This document shows positions 52,894 to 64,000 of a stretch of DNA of 64,000 nt, piece by piece; positions within the stretch are counted from its first letter, which is position 1, and each line of letters starts with the position of its first letter. The DNA is from an uncultured Eubacteriales bacterium (GTDB lineage Bacteria > Bacillota > Clostridia > Oscillospirales > Oscillospiraceae), in contig CAUGSS010000010.1 in the NCBI GenBank assembly GCA_959602365.1, positions 1 to 64,000 on the forward strand, in the 5' to 3' direction. The position numbers and the translations under genes were made by a program. Under the pieces are notes generated by a model, which was not told the DNA's origin, searched no databases, and saw only the letters and a list, made by a program, of their open reading frames with translations.

Positions 52894-53985
52894 ATGTCTA
52901 GCCGCGTATTTCAGAGCGTTGTCCTGCAGTTGAAAGAGAGTACCAGCCGTACCATCGGTGTCATTGACGCCAATGGCGCCGTGGTGGCCTGCAGTGAGCT
53001 TTCCCGTATTGGCGAGACCTTGCCCAACTCAGTGGAGGCCATCTCTGCGGAGCACGGGGGACTGGTCGTCCAGAATGGAAATACATTTAAAACACTGAAC
53101 GGTTTGGGAGCCCAGTTCGACTATGCTGTGTTCACCTCTGGAGAGGATGACCTGGCCGGGACAATCTGTTCCATGTCTGCGGTGGCCCTGAACGGCGCCA
53201 AGACCTACTTCGAGGAGAAGCACGACAAGGCCGCCTTTGTCAAGAGCATTCTCTCGGACAATATTCTGCTGGGGGATATCTATCTCCGGGCAAAGGAGCT
53301 CCACTTCGTCTCCGAGGTGCCCCGGGCGGTTTTCCTGATCCGCCAGGAGGGCAGCGTGGATGTCTCGGTGATCGACGTGGTGCAGGGACTCTATCCGGAT
53401 CGCCAGAGCGACTATGTCATTTCGATCAGCGAGACCGACGTGGCCCTGGTCAAACAGGTGACCGAGACCACCAACGCCAAGGATCTCTATAAAATTGCCA
53501 AGGGAATTGAGGAGACCACCTCCACCGAGCTGAAGATCAAGGTGGTCATCGGCATCGGCACGGTGGTCAACCATGTGCGGGATCTGGCCCGGGCCTATCA
53601 GGAGGCTCAGATGGCCATCGAGGTGGGCAAAGTTTTTGAGACCGAGCGCAGCGTCATCAACTACGAGAACCTGGGCATCGGCCGGCTGATCTATCAGCTG
53701 CCCACCACCCTGTGTGAGATGTTTCTTCAGGAGGTCTTTAAGAAGAACCCCATTGACTCCCTGGATCAGGAGACCCTGTTCACTATCAACAAGTTCTTTG
53801 AAAACAACCTGAACGTCTCCGAGACCGCCCGCAAGCTCTTTGTCCACCGGAACACCCTGGTCTACCGGCTGGAGAAGATCAAAAAGCTGACCGGACTGGA
53901 CCTGCGGGAGTTTGACGATGCCATCACCTTCAAGGTGGCGCTCATGGTCAAGAAGTATCTCACCTCCAGAGGAATCGACCTGTAA
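52894..53985 (+). CDS. CdaR/PucR-type transcriptional regulator
   Basis: A 363-residue protein. Residues 1-130 look like a small ligand-sensing domain (VVLQLKESTSRTIGVIDANGAVVACSE). A GGDEF-like degenerate domain of the CdaR family spans about 135-285. The C-terminal PucR HTH is TINKFFENNLNVSETARKLFVHRNTLVYRLEKIKKLTGLDL (about 305-345). Such regulators control sugar-acid or amino-acid use. It stands alone with its own promoter and terminator, so the targets are unknown. Confidence 0.85.
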   Translation: MSSRVFQSVVLQLKESTSRTIGVIDANGAVVACSELSRIGETLPNSVEAISAEHGGLVVQNGNTFKTLNGLGAQFDYAVFTSGEDDLAGTICSMSAVALNGAKTYFEEKHDKAAFVKSILSDNILLGDIYLRAKELHFVSEVPRAVFLIRQEGSVDVSVIDVVQGLYPDRQSDYVISISETDVALVKQVTETTNAKDLYKIAKGIEETTSTELKIKVVIGIGTVVNHVRDLARAYQEAQMAIEVGKVFETERSVINYENLGIGRLIYQLPTTLCEMFLQEVFKKNPIDSLDQETLFTINKFFENNLNVSETARKLFVHRNTLVYRLEKIKKLTGLDLREFDDAITFKVALMVKKYLTSRGIDL

Positions 53986-54057
53986 ACCGCCGACTGCCGC
54001 CGCGAATGGGGCGGGGAGGAGCGGAAATCAGTCCGCATCATATCATGCAGTTTCAGC

Positions 54058-54091
54058 GCGCCGGCACGGCATTCGTGCCGGCGCCGCTTTT
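54058..54091 (+). terminator. intrinsic terminator of the CdaR-like gene
   Basis: Arms GCGCCGGCACG / CGTGCCGGCGC with loop GCATT, then CGCTTTT. Confidence 0.8.
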
Positions 54092-54120
54092 GTCACCGTT
54101 TGTGAAAATTTGAAATTAAA

Positions 54121-54149
54121 TTGACATAACTGCATAGAACATGTATAAT
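54121..54149 (+). promoter_or_regulatory. consensus sigma-A promoter of ftsEX
   Basis: TTGACA (54121-54126), exactly 17 bp, TATAAT (54144-54149): a perfect housekeeping promoter, 50 bp before the ftsE start. Confidence 0.9.
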
Positions 54150-54198
54150 AACCACTGTATTTGGGTGTTACAATCAACCGATATAACGAGGGATCCAT

Positions 54199-54912
54199 AT
54201 GATTCGTTTCAGTAATGTGAAAAAGACCTATCCCAACGGAACCCAGGCGCTGCGGGGATTGTCCTTTGAGCTGAAGGACGGCGAGTTTGCCTTCCTGGTG
54301 GGACCATCCGGCGCGGGCAAGAGCACCATCCTCAGCCTGCTCACGGCGGAGGAGCCCATCTCCAGCGGCAACCTGATGGTGAACGGATACAATCTCAACA
54401 CCATCCGCCCCCGGCAGGTGCCCTATCTGCGGCGCAGCCTGGGGATTGTATTCCAGGACTTCCGCCTGATTGAGAAAAAGACAGTGTTTGAAAACATGTC
54501 CTTCATCATGCGGATTATCGGGGCCTCGCCCCGGGAGATGCGCCGCCGCATCCCCTATGTGCTGGAGCTGGTTGGGCTGGAGGATAAGATCAACAGCTAT
54601 CCCGGCGAGCTCTCCGGCGGCGAGCAGCAGCGGGTGGCCATCGCCCGGGCGCTGGTGAACAACCCCAGCACCATCATCGCCGACGAGCCCACGGGTAACC
54701 TGGACCCGGAGCGCTCCCTGGAGATCATGACCCTCCTGGAGCGGATCAATGCCCTGGGCACCACCATGCTGGTGGTCACCCACGAAAAGGCCCTGGTAAA
54801 CCATTTCAATAAACGAGTGATCCATATCAAGGACGGCGTGGTCGTCGGTGATGAGGAGGACGGATTCTACATCTATGAGAACACAGACAAAGAAGAGAAG
54901 AAAGAGCCGTAA
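54199..54912 (+). CDS. ftsE: cell-division ABC ATPase FtsE
   Basis: A 237-residue ATPase. Walker A is GPSGAGKS (about 35-42), the signature is [15 protein letters not shown], and Walker B is [12 protein letters not shown]. It forms the FtsEX complex that controls peptidoglycan hydrolases at the septum. An extended C-tail ([18 protein letters not shown]) overlaps the start of ftsX. Confidence 0.95.
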   Translation: MIRFSNVKKTYPNGTQALRGLSFELKDGEFAFLVGPSGAGKSTILSLLTAEEPISSGNLMVNGYNLNTIRPRQVPYLRRSLGIVFQDFRLIEKKTVFENMSFIMRIIGASPREMRRRIPYVLELVGLEDKINSYPGELSGGEQQRVAIARALVNNPSTIIADEPTGNLDPERSLEIMTLLERINALGTTMLVVTHEKALVNHFNKRVIHIKDGVVVGDEEDGFYIYENTDKEEKKEP

Positions 54913-55792
54913 TTTCGGCTATTATGTGCAGGAGGGCCTCAGAGGCCTTCTGAGCCACGCCTTTATGTCCATTGCCGCCATCATCATCATTGCCGCCTGT
55001 CTGCTGATCACCGGCAGCTTCTCTTTGGTGGCCCTCAATATCCAGTACAATCTGGAGGGCCTGATGGCGGAAAACGAGTTTTTGGCCTATGTGGATGACA
55101 CCCTCACCGAGGAGCAGGCCCGTGCCCTTCAGTCCCAGATTGAGAGCGTCCCCAATGTGGCCAACGTCACCTTTATCAGCGCAGAAGAGGCGAAGAACTC
55201 CTATCTGGAAGATCTGGGGGCTGACGACGACCTGTACTCCAGTTTGCCCTCCTCGGTGCTGCGCCACCGCTATTCCATCAGCGTGGATGATCTCAACCTG
55301 TTGTCAGAAACCATCCAGGGAGTTATGAGCATCAGCGGGATTGCAGATTATTCCGCCGCCCAGGACGTGGCCAACGGCTTTATCAGCGTGCGCAACGTGG
55401 TTACAGTGGTCACCATCGGTATGGTGGCGGTGCTGCTGGTGATCTCGCTGTTCATCATCTCCAATGCCATCAAGCTGGCAACCCTGTCCCGCCAGGAGGA
55501 GATCGCCATTATGAAGATGTGCGGTGCCACCAACGGCTTTATCCGGATGCCCTTTGTCATCGAGGGCATTGTGCTGGGCCTGGTGAGCGCGATCCTGGGA
55601 TTTGCCTGCCAGTGGGGCATTTATGAGCTGCTGATCAATACCATCCGCGGTTCCGCCGGGATGGAGCAGCTGGTGGATATGATTCCCTTCACCCAGATAG
55701 CACCCATTATGGGAGCAATCTTTGCCGGAGTCGGACTGATTGTGGGCGTCTGCGGCAGCCTGTTCACCATCCGGAAGTACCTCCAGGTCTGA
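54875..55792 (+). CDS. ftsX: cell-division ABC permease FtsX
   Basis: A 305-residue protein. A short basic N-tail is followed by TM1 (about 27-50), an extracytoplasmic domain of about 125 residues (NEFLAYVDDTLTEEQARALQ...VTFISAEEAKNSYLEDLG), and three C-terminal helices. The start at ATG 54875 overlaps ftsE by 38 bp. Ribosome-site spacing is long, so an internal start in the ATG cluster at 54851 is possible. Confidence 0.93.
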   Translation: MRTQTKKRRKSRNFGYYVQEGLRGLLSHAFMSIAAIIIIAACLLITGSFSLVALNIQYNLEGLMAENEFLAYVDDTLTEEQARALQSQIESVPNVANVTFISAEEAKNSYLEDLGADDDLYSSLPSSVLRHRYSISVDDLNLLSETIQGVMSISGIADYSAAQDVANGFISVRNVVTVVTIGMVAVLLVISLFIISNAIKLATLSRQEEIAIMKMCGATNGFIRMPFVIEGIVLGLVSAILGFACQWGIYELLINTIRGSAGMEQLVDMIPFTQIAPIMGAIFAGVGLIVGVCGSLFTIRKYLQV

Positions 55793-55808
55793 TGAGAGGG
55801 GTTCACCA

Positions 55809-55934
55809 GTGAGCAAAAAGCACGATAAGTACGGTTGGGATAAGCGCAGAATTCTGGTGGCCGCCGTGGCCGGCGGAATGGCATTGCTGCTGCTGGTGCC
55901 CATCGTCATGCAGATTTTTATCCTGGCAGTTTGA
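55809..55934 (+). CDS. 41-residue single-pass membrane protein in the ftsEX operon
   Basis: From GTG 55809, with AGAGGGG 8 nt upstream. It has a basic cytoplasmic head (MSKKHDKYGWDKRR) and one hydrophobic helix (ILVAAVAGGMALLLLVPIVMQIFILAV). It lies 16 bp after ftsX and 44 bp before the M23 hydrolase gene, so it is in the same operon. Its size and place suggest a helper for FtsEX or the hydrolase, but no family is recognised. Confidence 0.65.
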   Translation: MSKKHDKYGWDKRRILVAAVAGGMALLLLVPIVMQIFILAV

Positions 55935-55978
55935 ACGATTTGAGAGATTAGAGCTGTGTTGAAGGAGGGACAAATCCG

Positions 55979-57235
55979 ATGAGACATTTCGCTGAAACAA
56001 GGGAGCACTTCCGTCTGAGGCGGATGATTCCGGGTGTGTTGGCTGCGCTGACTGCCGCTGCCCTGCTCTTTGGGTCTGCCGGTACCGCATGGGCGGCCAG
56101 TTCGGAACAGCTGGACCGCCTGAAGGATCAGGCCAGCGAGCTGGAAACCCAGGAGGATTCCCTCCAGGGCCAGCTGGACGAGTTGGAGAACCAGGCCAAC
56201 TCCAAGCTGGAGGAGAAGGCGCTGCTGGAGCAGCAGATCTCGGTGCTCTCCGCGCAGATTGCCAATACAGAGGCGCTGATTGCCGAATATGACGTGCAGA
56301 TCGCCCAGACCCAGACAGAGCTGGAGGAAGCCCAGGCCAAGGAGGCCGAGTATTACCAGCTGTTCTGTGAGCGGTTCCGGGATATGGAGGAGCAGGGGTC
56401 TGTGACCTATTGGTCCATCCTCTTTGGCTCTGCCAGTTTTACCGACCTGCTGGACCGTCTCAATTTTGTGGGCGATGTGATGGACTATGACCAGCAGATG
56501 GTGGAGGCGCTGGGCGAGGCCCGCCAGGCGGTGGCCGACGCCAAAGCCGCGCTGGAAACCAGCCAGGCGGAGCAGCAGGCGGCCAAGGCCGCCCTGGAAG
56601 AGCAGCAGAGTGCGCTGGCCGCGGATGAGGCGGCGGTGGACGCCGCGATTGCGGAGATCAACAGCCAGGCGGACGTCTATGAGAGCCAGCTGGCTGAGCT
56701 GACGGCCCAGGCCGCAGAACTGGACGAGCAGATCGCCGCGGCGCAGAAGGCGTATGACGACCAGGTGGCGGCGGAAGAGGCAGCCAAGGATAACGCGTCG
56801 AATTCCGGCGGGTCCGGCTCCTCGGGCAGCGCCTCCTCCGGCTCCGGGCGGATCAGCATGGTTTGGCCCTGTTCCAGCACCCGCATTACATCCAATTTCG
56901 GATACCGCGACAGCCCGACGGCGGGAGCCTCTTCCTACCATCAGGGCATTGATATCGGCGCCTCCTCCGGCAGCCCCATCTATGCGGCGGCCAGCGGAAC
57001 CGTCACTGAGGCGGGATACAGCTCCTCCCGGGGCAACTATATGGTGATCTCCCACGGCAGCGGGGTCAGCACCGTGTACATGCACTGCAGCGCGCTCTAT
57101 GTCAGCGCAGGGGACTCGGTCTCCCAGGGCGAGACCATTGCCGCAGTGGGCAGCACCGGCATTTCCACCGGGCCGCACCTGCACTTTGGCGTGATTGAGG
57201 ACGGGGTCTATGTGAATCCCAGAAATTACGTCTGA
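55979..57235 (+). CDS. M23 peptidoglycan hydrolase / activator with coiled coil (EnvC/PcsB-like)
   Basis: A 418-residue exported protein with a signal peptide (about 1-38). A long coiled coil covers about 40-265 (EQLDRLKDQASELETQEDSL..., with a break at VTYWSILFGSASFTDLLDRLNFV). A Gly/Ser linker follows, then an M23 LytM domain (about 300-418). The zinc residues are present: HQGIDIG and HLHFG. In Firmicutes such proteins are docked on FtsX by the coiled coil and cut septal peptidoglycan when FtsEX cycles. The gene order supports this. Confidence 0.92.
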   Translation: MRHFAETREHFRLRRMIPGVLAALTAAALLFGSAGTAWAASSEQLDRLKDQASELETQEDSLQGQLDELENQANSKLEEKALLEQQISVLSAQIANTEALIAEYDVQIAQTQTELEEAQAKEAEYYQLFCERFRDMEEQGSVTYWSILFGSASFTDLLDRLNFVGDVMDYDQQMVEALGEARQAVADAKAALETSQAEQQAAKAALEEQQSALAADEAAVDAAIAEINSQADVYESQLAELTAQAAELDEQIAAAQKAYDDQVAAEEAAKDNASNSGGSGSSGSASSGSGRISMVWPCSSTRITSNFGYRDSPTAGASSYHQGIDIGASSGSPIYAAASGTVTEAGYSSSRGNYMVISHGSGVSTVYMHCSALYVSAGDSVSQGETIAAVGSTGISTGPHLHFGVIEDGVYVNPRNYV

Positions 57236-57249
57236 TAACAGAGAACAGC

Positions 57250-57282
57250 AAAAAGGACGTGCCCGGCGGCACGTCCTTTTTT
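57250..57282. terminator. bidirectional terminator between the hydrolase gene and gdhA
   Basis: Arms AAAAAGGACGTGCC / GGCACGTCCTTTTT with a 4-nt loop; A and T runs on both sides serve both strands. Confidence 0.92.
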
Positions 57283-57284
57283 AT

Positions 57285-57318
57285 GGGATTGCCCGAAGCA
57301 TTTGCTTCGGGCAATCCC
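57285..57318. repeat. second long hairpin beside the terminator
   Basis: Perfect 15-bp arms GGGATTGCCCGAAGC / GCTTCGGGCAATCCC with a 4-nt loop, 2 bp after the previous hairpin and 22 bp before the gdhA stop. T-rich DNA follows on the plus strand (CTCTCTTTTT). It is probably a tandem terminator. Confidence 0.7.
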
Positions 57319-57340
57319 TCTCTTTTTCAGTTGGCTTTTC

Positions 57341-58756
<1,416 letters not shown>

Positions 58757-58805
58757 TCAGGAAGAAATGACCCGTGTACGCAAGGCCCCCTTGCCTTGCC
58801 CTGTC

Positions 58806-58834
58806 ATTATAGCGCGATTGAAAGAGAAATACAA
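58806..58834 (-). promoter_or_regulatory. promoter of gdhA
   Basis: On the minus strand TTGTAT, 17 bp, TATAAT; the long AT-rich leader upstream suits a strong promoter. Confidence 0.75.
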
Positions 58835-58897
58835 CATTTAATTCATTTTTTTCTAAAAAGAACAATATTATGCAAAAAAACATAGGGTAAATGAATA

Positions 58898-58940
58898 AAC
58901 TTGCGGTTCCGGCTGCGTTTTTCAGCCGGAACTGCAAGTT
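58898..58940 (-). terminator. terminator of the thioesterase gene
   Basis: Arms of 18 nt (AACTTGCGGTTCCGGCTG and its near-perfect complement) with one mismatch; the minus strand then runs into T-rich DNA. Confidence 0.75.
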
Positions 58941-58953
58941 CTCCTGCGAAATA

Positions 58954-59418
58954 TCAGTCCTCTTCCACCGCCGCTGCGGTATAGTGCACCCCGGTGCCGG
59001 TGGCAAAGGGCTTGTTTTTCCGGCCCTCCTGCCAGGCCCGGGCGCTGACGTAGGCCATGTTTTTCCCCGCGTGCACGGCGCTGGCCTGCACATAAATCCG
59101 CTGCCCCATCAGACCGGGACGGGGGTAGCACAGCTGAAGCGAGACGCAGGGGTTCTGCTTCATGCCGGCGCAGTACCAGGCCAGCGCATTGATGCTCATG
59201 CTGATGGCTTCGGCGATGACACCCCCGTGAATGGCGCCGCTGGGGTTGCGCATCCAACTCTGGGTTTCAAAGGCAAAGGTCAGGGTTTTTGCCGCCTCGT
59301 CGCAGTGGATCAGCTCCGGCTGCATCTGGCCGCTGAAGGTGTTGGGGGCCTCTACCGGCACCCGCTGGGCAAAGAATTTCAGCGCTTCTTCCATACTCAT
59401 CTGGTTGGTCTCGGGCAT
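58954..59418 (-). CDS. PaaI-family hotdog thioesterase
   Basis: A 154-residue protein with the hotdog-fold helix motif WMRNPSGAIHGGVIAEAISMSINALAW; the Asn and Gly-Ala-Ile-His-Gly-Gly block is the acyl-CoA thioesterase signature. The substrate is unknown. The start is at ATG 59418 with AAAGGAG 8 nt upstream; a GTG at 59427 is less likely. Confidence 0.88.
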   Translation of the reverse strand: MPETNQMSMEEALKFFAQRVPVEAPNTFSGQMQPELIHCDEAAKTLTFAFETQSWMRNPSGAIHGGVIAEAISMSINALAWYCAGMKQNPCVSLQLCYPRPGLMGQRIYVQASAVHAGKNMAYVSARAWQEGRKNKPFATGTGVHYTAAAVEED

Positions 59419-59562
59419 GAGGGGCACTCCTTTGGGATGAATTTGCGGGCATACAGAGCGGATTGCCGCAGAGTTTGGCCTGCGGCAGGACTGAGCGGCT
59501 TGCCTTGTAAAATTATAGCACGCAGGTCAGAAAAAGAAAAGCCGGGATCGGGCAAAAAAGGC

Positions 59563-59591
59563 TTTACATTGATGATTTAGTGTGCTACTAT
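59563..59591 (+). promoter_or_regulatory. promoter of the amino-acid ABC operon
   Basis: TTTACA (59563-59568), 17 bp, TACTAT (59586-59591), 44 bp before the ATG. Confidence 0.65.
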
Positions 59592-59635
59592 ACTACAGTA
59601 ATTTGCTTTTATGAGACAGAGGAGGATTTTGTCGT

Positions 59636-60484
59636 ATGAAGAGACACGCTAAGTTGCTTGCTCTGGTTTTGGCGCTGGCTATGGCGCTGGCGCTGGCGGC
59701 CTGCGGCGGAAACAGCAGCGGCGGAAACAGCAGCAGTGGAAACGGCAGCGGCGGAAACAGCGGCGGCAGCACTGAGGATATGGTATATGCGGTGGAGGCC
59801 GGATCTGCCGGCGAGGCCGCCGCCCTGGAGAACGGCTGGGAGGTCAACTCTGTGGACAGCCAGGCCCGGGCCCTGATGGAGGTGGAGGCGGGCACCTCGG
59901 ATGCCGCCGTGATCGACCTGCTGATGGCCAGCGCCATGGTGGGGGAGGGGACCAGCTATCCGGACCTGACCTATACCGATGAGCTCACCACCGAGGAGTA
60001 CGGCGTGGGCTGCCGGAAGGGCAGCGATCTGGCCCGTTACATCAATACGTTCTTTGCGGACAGCTATGCCGACGGCACCATGCAGCAGATCGCTGAGACC
60101 TATGGCCTGGAGGACGCGCTGCTGGAACAGGGCGAGGCAGAGACCTTCACCCCGGATGAGAGCGACAGCGATGTGACCTATATCCAGGAGAAGGGCACCC
60201 TGGTGGTGGGTATCACCGACTTTGAGCCCATGGACTACAAGGATGAGAACGGCGAATGGATTGGCTTTGACGCGGACCTGGCCCGGGCGCTGGCCGAAGA
60301 GCTGGGGGTGGAGATCCAGTTTGTGGAGATCGACTGGGACAACAAGATCTTTGAGCTGGACTCCAAGAGCATCGACGTGGTCTGGAACGGCATGACCCTC
60401 ACCGATGAGGTCACCAACTCCCTAGAGTGCACCAATGCCTACTGCCACAACGCCCAGGTCGTTGTGATTCCGGCGGAGGGATAA
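59636..60484 (+). CDS. amino-acid ABC transporter substrate-binding lipoprotein
   Basis: A 282-residue lipoprotein with lipobox LALAACGG, followed by a Gly/Ser/Asn linker of simple repeats. The family-3 binding fold contains TLVVGITDFEPMDYKDENGEWIGFDADLARALAEELG, the amino-acid-binding signature. The fold order looks permuted: the segment with the usual N-terminal strand (LVVGITDFEPMD) lies at about residue 185. Permuted or tandem-lobed forms occur in Clostridia. Confidence 0.85.
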   Translation: MKRHAKLLALVLALAMALALAACGGNSSGGNSSSGNGSGGNSGGSTEDMVYAVEAGSAGEAAALENGWEVNSVDSQARALMEVEAGTSDAAVIDLLMASAMVGEGTSYPDLTYTDELTTEEYGVGCRKGSDLARYINTFFADSYADGTMQQIAETYGLEDALLEQGEAETFTPDESDSDVTYIQEKGTLVVGITDFEPMDYKDENGEWIGFDADLARALAEELGVEIQFVEIDWDNKIFELDSKSIDVVWNGMTLTDEVTNSLECTNAYCHNAQVVVIPAEG

Positions 60485-60587
60485 GGGGTTCGCCATTGCC
60501 GCTGATATCGACAAAGGCAGAGGGGCTGACCCTCTGCCTTTGAGGCGTTAAATCCGCTGCTTGCCAGCGTACGAAGGAGAAGTTGAA

Positions 60588-61295
60588 ATGTTTTGGACGG
60601 TAACGCTCTCTTTGCTGGAGGGACTGGTGGTCTTGCTCCGGATCTTTGCAATGACCCTGCTCTTTTCCCTCCCGCTGGGCCTGCTCATCGCCTTCGGCAG
60701 CATGAGCAAATGGGCGCCCCTGCGCGCCCTGCGCCACAAACACCCCAAACTGGCTGCGTTCCGGCCGGTGAGCGGGCTGTTCAACCTGATCGTCTGGGTG
60801 ATCCGGGGCACCCCGCTGATGCTGCAGCTCATCATCATCTACTACGGCCCCGGGATGTGGTTTGACAACAACATCTGGGGCGGCGGCAGCGGCGGCCGCC
60901 TGACCGCCTGTATCGTGGCCTTTGTCATCAACTACGCCTGCTACTTCTCGGTCATCTACCGGGGCGGCATTGAGGGCGTGCCCGTGGGCCAGCGGGAGGC
61001 GGGGGAAGTGCTGGGTATGAAGCGCAGCCAAATCTTCTTTAAGATCACCCTGCTCCAGATGGTCAAGCGCATCGTCCCCCCGATGTCCAACGAGATCATC
61101 ACCCTGGTTAAGGACACCTCCCTGGCCCAGATCATCGCCATCAGCGAGCTGATCATGCGGGGCGACAAATTTATGAAGTCGGACGGCATCACCTGGCCGC
61201 TGTTCTACACCGGCCTGTTTTACCTGCTGGTCAACGGCGTTCTCACCATCATCTTCAACCTCATTGAGAAGAAGATGGACTACTTCAAGGTGTAA
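60588..61295 (+). CDS. amino-acid ABC transporter permease
   Basis: A 235-residue HisMQ-family permease with about five helices. The IRGTPLMLQLIIIYYG loop is typical, and the EAA loop is GQREAGEVLGMKRSQIFFKITLLQ. The start is at ATG 60588 (AAGGAGAAG upstream). It is followed 15 bp later by the ATPase gene. Confidence 0.93.
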   Translation: MFWTVTLSLLEGLVVLLRIFAMTLLFSLPLGLLIAFGSMSKWAPLRALRHKHPKLAAFRPVSGLFNLIVWVIRGTPLMLQLIIIYYGPGMWFDNNIWGGGSGGRLTACIVAFVINYACYFSVIYRGGIEGVPVGQREAGEVLGMKRSQIFFKITLLQMVKRIVPPMSNEIITLVKDTSLAQIIAISELIMRGDKFMKSDGITWPLFYTGLFYLLVNGVLTIIFNLIEKKMDYFKV

Positions 61296-61310
61296 GGAGG
61301 GGAGAGAAGA

Positions 61311-62096
61311 ATGGCGATTCTGGAAGTGCAGGGACTGCGCAAGTCCTTCGGAGATCTGGAAGTGCTCAAAGGCATTGACCTCTCCCTGGAGCAGGGGCGG
61401 GTGCTCTCCATCATCGGGTCCTCTGGCAGCGGAAAGACCACCCTGCTGCGGTGCATCAACCTGCTGGAGCGGCCCACAGCGGGCAAGGTGACGGTCAACG
61501 GCACCACTCTCTTCGACGCCTCTGACCCCGCCGGAAGCTGGGAGAAGGACCTGCGGAAGAAACGGCTCCATCTGGGCTTTGTGTTCCAGTCGTTCAACCT
61601 GTTTCCCCAGTACACCGCCCTGCAAAATGTGATGCTGGCCCCGGAGCTGCTGGCCCGGGAGCAGCCCGACTACAAGCGGGAGCACAAGGCCATCCGGGAG
61701 CGGCTCCGCCAAGAGGCGGCGGGCTATCTGGCTCGGGTAGGACTGGAGGACAAGCTGGACTATTACCCCCATCAGCTCTCCGGCGGTCAGCAGCAGCGGG
61801 TGGCCATCGCCCGGGCGCTGGCCATGAAACCGGATATTCTCTGCTTTGACGAGCCCACCTCTGCGCTGGACCCGGAGCTCACCGGCGAGGTGCTGAAAGT
61901 GATCCGCTCCCTGGCGGACCAGAGGACCACCATGCTCATCGTCACCCACGAGATGGCCTTTGCCCGGGACGTGGCGGATCAGGTGGTCTTTATGGACGGC
62001 GGTGTGGTGGTGGAACAGGGAGACCCCGAGGAGATCATCAATCACCCCAAGGAGGAACGGACCCGCCAGTTTCTGGCCCGGTTCAGCCAGCAGTGA
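61311..62096 (+). CDS. amino-acid ABC transporter ATPase
   Basis: A 261-residue GlnQ/HisP-type ATPase. Walker A is [14 protein letters not shown], the signature [15 protein letters not shown], Walker [27 protein letters not shown] precedes the ATG. It closes the three-gene uptake operon. Confidence 0.95.
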   Translation: MAILEVQGLRKSFGDLEVLKGIDLSLEQGRVLSIIGSSGSGKTTLLRCINLLERPTAGKVTVNGTTLFDASDPAGSWEKDLRKKRLHLGFVFQSFNLFPQYTALQNVMLAPELLAREQPDYKREHKAIRERLRQEAAGYLARVGLEDKLDYYPHQLSGGQQQRVAIARALAMKPDILCFDEPTSALDPELTGEVLKVIRSLADQRTTMLIVTHEMAFARDVADQVVFMDGGVVVEQGDPEEIINHPKEERTRQFLARFSQQ

Positions 62097-62178
62097 GAGA
62101 TTGGCCGGGCACAAAACGGCGCCGCGGGCCGCGCACCATTTGCGGCGGCTGGCGCTGGCATAAATGGAAAGAAAGACA

Positions 62179-62216
62179 GAGAGCGGGTCTGCAGCACAGG
62201 CTGCAGACCCGCTCTC
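62179..62216 (-). terminator. terminator of the atp operon
   Basis: Perfect 16-bp arms GAGAGCGGGTCTGCAG / CTGCAGACCCGCTCTC with a 6-nt loop; the minus strand continues TGTCTTTCTTTCC. It may also stop the plus-strand ABC operon. Confidence 0.8.
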
Positions 62217-62247
62217 CACTTGCGTTCGCGCCTTGTACGGCGCCGAG

Positions 62248-62664
62248 TCACATCTTTTGATGATTGGCCTTCTGGGCCACTTTCAGCCGGGCCATGGCAC
62301 GGCTCAGAGCGGCCTCCGCCCTGGCCACGCTGTGGGCGTCCTGGTGGGCCTGAATCTGGGCCTCCGCCCGCTCTTTGGCGGCCCGGGCCCGGACCGCGTC
62401 GATCTCGGAGGCCAGTTCGGCAAAGTCCACCAGAATGGTGACCTTGTCTCCCGCCACCCGGGCCATGCCGTCTCCCACGGCCAGCACCTGGGTCTCTCCG
62501 TTGACGGTGAAGCGGAGCTCCCCGGCGGTGACGGCGTAGACGGTGGGGACGTGGTTGGCCAGAATGCCCACCATGCCGTCCAGAGTGGTGAATACCAGGG
62601 ATTCGCAGGGGCCGGTGTAGAAGTCCCGGCGGATGGCCGAGATTCTCAGATTAAACGTTTTCAT
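62248..62664 (-). CDS. atpC: ATP synthase epsilon subunit
   Basis: A 138-residue protein. The N-terminal beta-sandwich (FNLRISAIRRDFYTGPCESLVFTTLDGMVGILANHVPTV) and C-terminal two-helix hairpin (ARAAKERAEAQIQAHQD) fit the epsilon subunit of F1. It lies 16 bp after atpD, the usual order at the operon end. Confidence 0.95.
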   Translation of the reverse strand: MKTFNLRISAIRRDFYTGPCESLVFTTLDGMVGILANHVPTVYAVTAGELRFTVNGETQVLAVGDGMARVAGDKVTILVDFAELASEIDAVRARAAKERAEAQIQAHQDAHSVARAEAALSRAMARLKVAQKANHQKM

Positions 62665-62680
62665 GCTGCACCCCGCAAGC

Positions 62681-64000
<1,320 letters not shown>

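Overview
The window looks like the chromosome of a GC-rich, Gram-positive anaerobe of the Clostridia, most like the Oscillospirales gut lineages (Flavonifractor, Intestinimonas, Lawsonibacter). This rests on GC-rich housekeeping genes with Shine-Dalgarno starts, Cys-lipobox lipoproteins, a one-chain FGAM synthase, the Asp23/FakA pair, FtsEX with an M23 hydrolase, and NADP-type GdhA. The placement is inference from gene content and style. No rRNA, tRNA or CRISPR array was seen.

Layout. (1) 0-6.5 kb, GC-rich: a small secreted protein, an ECF-like sigma factor with a membrane partner, pyroglutamyl peptidase, a TetR regulator divergent from a glycolipid glycosyltransferase-plsY pair, then decayed remnants of a transcobalamin-like (DUF4430) protein and an ECF-transporter S component. 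(2) About 7.0-14.5 kb: an integrative mobilizable element with a large serine recombinase, MobV relaxase, D5-type helicase, CHC2 primase, a sigma-like protein and a zinc-finger protein. A pMV158/MobV-like oriT lies at 14205-14227, near the right end. (3) 14.5-37.1 kb: a lower-GC accessory island of signalling and cell-envelope genes. (4) 37.1-64 kb, GC-rich core: rlmD, an Mrp ATPase, secA, pgeF, purL, a HAD phosphatase, a TSUP transporter, asp23-fakA, a pseudouridine synthase, a CdaR-like regulator, ftsEX with a 41-residue membrane protein and an M23 hydrolase, gdhA, a thioesterase, an amino-acid ABC transporter, and the end of an atp operon.

The island in (3) is the most novel part. It encodes a lipoprotein solute-binding protein paired with a membrane-anchored LuxR-type regulator. 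It also encodes a tightly overlapped operon of a zinc-ribbon protein, a 7TM pseudokinase fused to a lipoprotein sensor, a true histidine kinase and a NarL-type response regulator. Two paralogous stand-alone pseudo-receivers of 125 residues each (23.6 and 36.5 kb) bracket a set of envelope-stress-type genes: SPFH with zinc ribbons, DUF4428, AIM24, TM2, YdjG-like zinc ribbon and TPM, plus three lipoproteins and a sortase-type surface protein. The same CTACCCGC-T-GCGGGTAG palindrome lies exactly 22 bp upstream of the -10 element both before the binding-protein operon and before the first pseudo-receiver. That suggests one LuxR/NarL-family activator ties these units into a regulon. The proposed system is an envelope-sensing circuit driving a YdjGHI-like membrane-protection set that lacks PspA.
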